From contig JALTNJ010000078.1 of NCBI GenBank assembly GCA_027000765.1, forward strand, positions 1 to 6,811: a stretch of 6,811 nucleotides of DNA, written 5' to 3'. Shown here one piece after another: positions 5,084-6,811 of this stretch. Source of the DNA: Nitrososphaeria archaeon. Lineage in GTDB: Archaea; Thermoproteota; Nitrososphaeria; Geothermarchaeales; JDFR-13. The position numbers and the translations under genes were made by a program. The stretch's first letter is position 1, and every line of letters begins with the position of its first letter. The notes beneath the pieces are model-generated. The model ran no database searches and had not been told where the DNA came from. It saw only the letters and a program-made list of their open reading frames with translations.

Positions 5084-6274
5084 TCACCTCCTCGGCTTAG
5101 ATAAGGATAATATCGTTATGTACGCATAGTGCCCTGTTCCACCTATATTATGTGCTAGTGCATAACCATTTTTAATGGGAGCCTGCCTATCTTTCTCAAC
5201 TTTATTCCTCAATTGATTAGTTAACTCAGCTATCATACCTTCACCTGTGGCTCCAATGGGATGTCCCTTAGCTTTTAACCCACCACTTAAGTTCACTGGT
5301 ATCTTACCACCAATATATGTCTGCTCCTCCCTAACTAGTTTAACACCTTCTCCTCTCTTGGCAAATCTCAGGTCTTCATAGGCTAGGATCTCAGCTATTG
5401 TGAAGCAGTCGTGTACCTCTGCAACATCAATAACTTTAGTTGGGTCATCCATATCGATGCCCGCTTTCTTATAGGCTAGCTCAGCTGCTAGGGTACCCGC
5501 CTCTAGGCTTGTAAATGTAGTCCTTTTACTCAGGTTAGATGTTCCAGTTGCATGTCCAATCCCAGCTATCCATACCGGTGTATCAGTCAGTTCCTTAGCC
5601 ACCTTCTCATTAGCAACTATAACTGCAGTGGCACCATCTGTAATTGGGGAGCAGTCGAAGAGTTTAAGGGGCCATGCAATATATCTGGAGGCCATGCATT
5701 TCTCAACAGTTATCTCTTTCTGGAACTGCGCCTTAGGGTTTCTAGCCCCATAGTAATGGCTCTTCACAGCCACTTTACATAAGTCTTCCTCTGTAGCACC
5801 ATATTTATCCATATATGCAGTAGCGTATAACGCATAGTACCCTGGGAATGTTAGTCCAAAGTTATGAAACTCCCAGAAATAGTTCCCAGCCCTACCGATG
5901 AACTCTACAACCGTAGGTGTAGGCGACTCATTCATCTTCTCTATACCAACCGCCATCGCAATATCGACGTGTCCTGAGGCCACAATGTCATGGGCAAGTT
6001 TCACAGCTGCACTTCCTGATGCACATGCAGCCTCGACCCTAACGGTTCCTTTAGGGGCCAATCCACTGTATTCAGCTATGACTACCGCTGGTAGAGGCTC
6101 ACTGCTCCATCCCCCAGCATTGCTTACCACGACATATTCTATATCCTTCTGCTCTAAACCCGCGTCCATCAAGGCCTGTTTAATTGCCTCCCACGCTAGT
6201 TCCGGCATGTTTACATCGTTTCTAACGCCGAACTTCGTATGTCCAACACCGACTATCGCGACATTTTCACCCAT
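5084..6274 (-). CDS. SCP-x-type thiolase (acetyl-CoA acetyltransferase family)
   Basis: This 396-aa thiolase-fold enzyme is predicted to cleave 3-oxoacyl-CoA with CoA to acetyl-CoA and a shortened acyl-CoA, or the reverse. The nucleophilic cysteine is C84 in EAACASGSAA. H338 lies in KGHPIGATG. The loop VHDCF (287-291) has H288 and C290, the SCP2-thiolase pattern in place of NEAF. The usual C-terminal C-x-G cysteine is absent: the segment reads HNIGGTGH (375-382). In SCP2-type thiolases the HDCF cysteine is thought to take the acid/base role, so the enzyme is probably active. It heads a two-gene operon with the DUF35 protein, and the last codons (AGG AGG TGA) serve as that gene's ribosome-binding site. 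I chose the ATG at 6274 because GGGGTG (6288-6283) is 8 nt upstream; an in-frame GTG at 6304 would add ten residues ahead of the conserved start of the fold. Alternatives are an acetoacetyl-CoA thiolase of the mevalonate type or an Ltp2-like aldolase; retention of C84 argues against the latter. Confidence 0.9.
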   Translation of the reverse strand: MGENVAIVGVGHTKFGVRNDVNMPELAWEAIKQALMDAGLEQKDIEYVVVSNAGGWSSEPLPAVVIAEYSGLAPKGTVRVEAACASGSAAVKLAHDIVASGHVDIAMAVGIEKMNESPTPTVVEFIGRAGNYFWEFHNFGLTFPGYYALYATAYMDKYGATEEDLCKVAVKSHYYGARNPKAQFQKEITVEKCMASRYIAWPLKLFDCSPITDGATAVIVANEKVAKELTDTPVWIAGIGHATGTSNLSKRTTFTSLEAGTLAAELAYKKAGIDMDDPTKVIDVAEVHDCFTIAEILAYEDLRFAKRGEGVKLVREEQTYIGGKIPVNLSGGLKAKGHPIGATGEGMIAELTNQLRNKVEKDRQAPIKNGYALAHNIGGTGHYAYITILSLSKPRR

Positions 6275-6329
6275 TATATTTACACCCCGAGAAATTATTA
6301 ACACAGTTTTCTCAAATGCAAATTAAATA

Positions 6330-6354
6330 TTAGTTAAAAGTGGTTTTTAACCAA
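6330..6354. repeat. 25-bp near-perfect inverted repeat, candidate operator for the thiolase operon
   Basis: TTAGTTAAAA (6330-6339) pairs with TTTTAACCAA (6345-6354) at nine of ten positions around the 5-nt spacer GTGGT. It lies directly upstream of the candidate thiolase TATA element (6327-6320), where it could act as a regulator site. Its left half begins TTAG like the dyads at 4446 and 4357. Confidence 0.4.
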
Positions 6355-6436
6355 TTAAATATATTTCACGCTTTTTTGAAAACACATATAATTAAATTAG
6401 AACATCTATTCAGCGTAGTTTGTCCAATTATTTATA

Positions 6437-6444
6437 CTTTATAT
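6437..6444 (+). promoter_or_regulatory. probable TATA box of the SCP2-domain gene
   Basis: CTTTATAT on the plus strand matches the archaeal TATA consensus well. It predicts transcription from about 6467, a leader of about 35 nt that includes the GGTGAT ribosome-binding site. Confidence 0.5.
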
Positions 6445-6490
6445 GTATTATTTCAATTAAATCAGTCTATCAATATCTATTTTATTGTAA

Positions 6491-6496
6491 GGTGAT
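6491..6496 (+). promoter_or_regulatory. Shine-Dalgarno site fixing the SCP2 gene start
   Basis: GGTGAT is complementary to the archaeal 16S rRNA 3' end and lies 5 nt before the ATG at 6502. No other start codon in this frame is as well placed. Confidence 0.7.
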
Positions 6497-6501
6497 TATA
6501 G

Positions 6502-6811
6502 ATGGTTGAAGAGATTGCCAAGAAATTTATGGAAGTCTATGAGAAGGCTAAGGAGAAGATGGGAGATGAGATGGCTACATGGAACAAGGTCTTTCAGTTC
6601 GAGATAACAGGTATGGATCCGTTCTATATCGAGTTCAAAGGCGGAGAGCTAAAGTTTGAAAGCGGTAAGCATCCAAGTCCCTTGGCGACGCTGATGATGG
6701 AGAAAGATGTCTTGATGAAGATCCTAAATGGCGAGCTTGATGCTATGGCCGCCTTTATGAGGGGCATGATGAAGATCACAGGAAACGTTATGGAGACTGT
6801 AAACCTTAGGA
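6502..6811 (+). CDS. SCP2 sterol-binding-domain protein, N-terminal part
   Basis: The first 103 codons are in the window and the gene runs past the right edge. After a helical, Lys/Glu-rich N-terminus (about 1-25) comes the SCP2 fold: beta-strands around KVFQFEITGMDPFYIEFKGG (29-48), then ATLMMEKDVLMKILNGELDA (62-81) and MAAFMRGMMKITGNVMETVN (82-101). The pattern of a short helix, NGELD, AFM-G and MKITG matches the conserved end of SCP2 domains. The family binds lipids, fatty acyl-CoA or sterols in a hydrophobic tunnel and has no enzymatic activity. Since stand-alone SCP2 proteins are about 100-130 aa, only a few C-terminal residues are likely missing. It is transcribed divergently from the thiolase and probably shares regulation with it. 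In eukaryotic SCP-x the same two domains are one protein. I infer a carrier role for long acyl-CoA in the degradation pathway; the ligand is unknown. Confidence 0.88.
   Translation, partial: MVEEIAKKFMEVYEKAKEKMGDEMATWNKVFQFEITGMDPFYIEFKGGELKFESGKHPSPLATLMMEKDVLMKILNGELDAMAAFMRGMMKITGNVMETVNLR

Larger units (their letters stand above)
6275..6501. promoter_or_regulatory. 227-bp divergent promoter region between thiolase and SCP2 genes
   Basis: No gene is seen here. The DNA is strongly AT-rich and must hold the start signals of two outward-facing transcripts. Candidate TATA elements are TTTAATTT at 6327-6320 for the thiolase (start near 6298, leader about 24 nt including GGGGTG) and CTTTATAT at 6437-6444 for SCP2. 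An A+T box on the minus strand around 6366-6354 is an alternative for the thiolase. The 8-mer AATTAAAT occurs four times (6321, 6353, 6390, 6455), and a dyad lies at 6330-6354. Confidence 0.6.

Noticed and set aside
5084..6274. Ltp2-like steroid side-chain aldolase instead of thiolase
   Set aside because: The nucleophilic cysteine context EAACASG and the KGHPIGATG histidine are kept, which fits thiolase chemistry better; no other steroid-degradation genes are present.
5898..6326. Plus-strand open frame of 142 codons
   Set aside because: It is antisense to the 5' part of the thiolase gene, including the conserved catalytic cysteine region on the other strand.

Overview
The window looks like chromosomal DNA of an archaeon, most likely a thermophilic member of the Thermoproteota (Crenarchaeota). 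The evidence is the archaeal Shine-Dalgarno type (GGTGAT, GAGGTG, GGAGGTGA), TATA-box-like elements at plausible distances from starts, AT-rich intergenic DNA, heavy use of AGG/AGA, ATA and CTA codons, and the protein families present (thiolase paired with a DUF35 protein, and a dehydrogenase-first HAD/enoyl-CoA hydratase fusion). I cannot fix a genus. There are no RNA genes, mobile elements or CRISPR arrays, and no disrupted genes.

Layout from left to right. (1) The 5' end of a minus-strand FAD-dependent pyridine-nucleotide-disulfide oxidoreductase, cut by the left edge. (2) A minus-strand ZIP-family metal transporter with its own likely promoter. (3) A minus-strand pair: acyl-CoA dehydrogenase (upstream) and, 23 bp later, a bifunctional 3-hydroxyacyl-CoA dehydrogenase/enoyl-CoA hydratase. 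(4) A 222-bp AT-rich gap with two dyad elements and TATA-like boxes. (5) A minus-strand pair, SCP-x-type thiolase followed with no gap by a DUF35 zinc-ribbon/OB-fold protein. (6) A 227-bp divergent promoter region. (7) The start of a plus-strand SCP2 sterol-carrier-domain gene, cut by the right edge.

Together genes 3-7 supply the core of a beta-oxidation spiral: acyl-CoA to enoyl-CoA (dehydrogenase), enoyl-CoA to 3-hydroxyacyl-CoA to 3-oxoacyl-CoA (fusion protein), and thiolytic cleavage (thiolase with its DUF35 partner). The SCP2 protein is a plausible lipid or acyl-CoA carrier. Acyl-CoA synthetase and electron-transfer flavoprotein genes are not in the window. The fusion enzyme could equally serve crotonyl-CoA to acetoacetyl-CoA conversion in a 4-hydroxybutyrate carbon-fixation cycle, but the acyl-CoA dehydrogenase and SCP2 neighbours favour lipid or acid degradation.

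The window is mostly recognisable metabolism, and I do not see a clearly new system. The points most worth a second look are the split SCP-x arrangement (thiolase and SCP2 head to head), the thiolase-DUF35 pair without HMG-CoA synthase, the N-terminal extension of the DUF35 protein, and perfect or near-perfect dyads in the two regulatory gaps that could be operators.
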